Assembly (NCBI GenBank): GCA_031275735.1
Contig: JAISOJ010000114.1
Span: 1 to 33,430, forward strand
Direction: 5' to 3'
DNA length: 33,430 nucleotides
From: Dysgonamonadaceae bacterium
GTDB taxonomy: Bacteria > Bacteroidota > Bacteroidia > Bacteroidales > Azobacteroidaceae
The translations under genes were made by a program, and so were the position numbers. The notes beneath the pieces are model-generated. The model ran no database searches. It was given only the letters and a program-made list of their open reading frames with translations, and was not told where the DNA came from. This document shows positions 32,946 through 33,430 of this stretch, piece by piece; position 1 is the first letter of the stretch; each line of letters begins with the position of its first letter.

Positions 32946-33430
32946 ATGAACAAATCAATCTTATTTTCAATCTTTTGCGCCTTTTGCGTACTGACCGGAG
33001 CCGCCCAATCCTACTCCGGCGGCTCCGGCACGGAAGCCGATCCCTATCGTATCTCTTCCAAAGCAGATATGGAGGCGCTGGCGACGGCTGTAAACAGTAA
33101 TACCGCTTATTCTATCAGTAAGTATTTCTTGTTGACACAGGATATTACCGATGAGGTTACTACTATTGTCGGTAACAGTAGTTATCCATTCTACGGTACT
33201 TTTGATGGCGGCGGACATTCGATAACTGTAAATATCAATACAACTACTACCTATGCGGGCGTTTTTGGCTACATTTACAGCGCTACGGTTAAAAATCTGG
33301 GCGTAACAGGAAGTATTTCTTCTTCTTCTTCTTATTATTCTTCTTCTTATTCTGGCGGAATTTGCGGCTATGCCTCTTCAAGTAGCATTAGCAACTGTTA
33401 TAATACAGGAAGTATTTCTTCTTCTTCTTC
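32946..33430 (+). CDS. Secreted GLUG-repeat surface protein, Ser-rich (partial, runs off the window)
   Basis: From the ATG at 32946 the frame stays open to the window end (161 full codons). A signal peptide (MNKSILFSIFCAFCVLTGAA) is followed by YSGGSGTEADPYRISSKADM, an entry motif I recall from Bacteroidetes adhesin-like secreted proteins. A beta-helix-like region follows (PFYGTFDGGGHSITVNI, TYAGVFGYIYSATVKNLGVT). The last part contains a GLUG-type unit (GGICGYASSSSISNCYN) bounded by runs of serine from TCT microsatellites. It probably sits on the cell surface; sorting by type IX secretion is possible, but the C-terminus is outside the window. Confidence 0.85.
   Translation, partial: MNKSILFSIFCAFCVLTGAAQSYSGGSGTEADPYRISSKADMEALATAVNSNTAYSISKYFLLTQDITDEVTTIVGNSSYPFYGTFDGGGHSITVNINTTTTYAGVFGYIYSATVKNLGVTGSISSSSSYYSSSYSGGICGYASSSSISNCYNTGSISSSS
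33306..33430 (+). repeat. 99-bp repeat unit with TCT microsatellites in the GLUG gene
   Basis: A segment starting ACAGGAAGTATTTC at 33306 recurs exactly at 33405 for 26 bases, up to the window edge. The offset is 99 bases, or 33 codons, one GLUG unit plus its serine linker. Runs of TCT (five at 33318-33332) encode serine and can slip in whole codons without breaking the frame. Confidence 0.8.

Overview
This window is from a member of the Bacteroidetes, most likely the order Bacteroidales. The reasons are the repeated TAnnTTTG promoter boxes (several with a TTG/TTTG box 19-20 bases upstream), Bacteroidetes-typical genes (DUF4492 ahead of cydAB, a DUF4835/PorD-type protein, korA/korB with fused korA, a bifunctional coaBC) and a secreted GLUG-type repeat protein at the right end. 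The genus cannot be fixed from sequence reading alone.

Left region (1-6056): a minus-strand group holds a glycosyltransferase, a decayed zinc-type dehydrogenase with two frameshifts and no start, a CPBP membrane protease and a small unknown protein. Facing away from it are a TPR membrane protein, ribH, tRNA-Tyr, tRNA-Gly and a lipid/diacylglycerol kinase. Next (6226-12346) comes a four-gene metal-efflux operon: a His/Cys-rich exported protein, a CusB-like adaptor lipoprotein, a CusA/CzcA-like RND pump and a TolC-like outer-membrane channel. It is visibly more GC-rich than its neighbours and may have been acquired by transfer.

Middle (12511-18133): serC and pgk, then a repeat-rich stretch with a 125-bp MITE-like element, a short SCLTN-type ORF and an octanucleotide array. 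These are followed by a GH29 alpha-L-fucosidase, an AraC-type regulator, a second 125-bp palindromic element and the remains of an IS transposase. A DUF4492-cydA-cydB operon for the bd oxidase follows and ends in a strong hairpin terminator.

Right region (21235-32601, all minus strand): a tightly packed run korA-korB-coaBC-porD-like-recN-rlmB-ridA-uvrD/pcrA-nspC with several 4-8 base overlaps, driven at least in part by a consensus promoter upstream of korA. The window ends inside a Ser-rich GLUG-repeat surface protein.

The least explained structure is a two-copy module: a short coding segment starting M-[KR]-x-S-C-L-T-N, followed by an array of 8-bp units. One copy has become the start and N-terminus of the efflux adaptor; the other ends just upstream of the fucosidase start. 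I saw no complete new defence or biosynthetic system.
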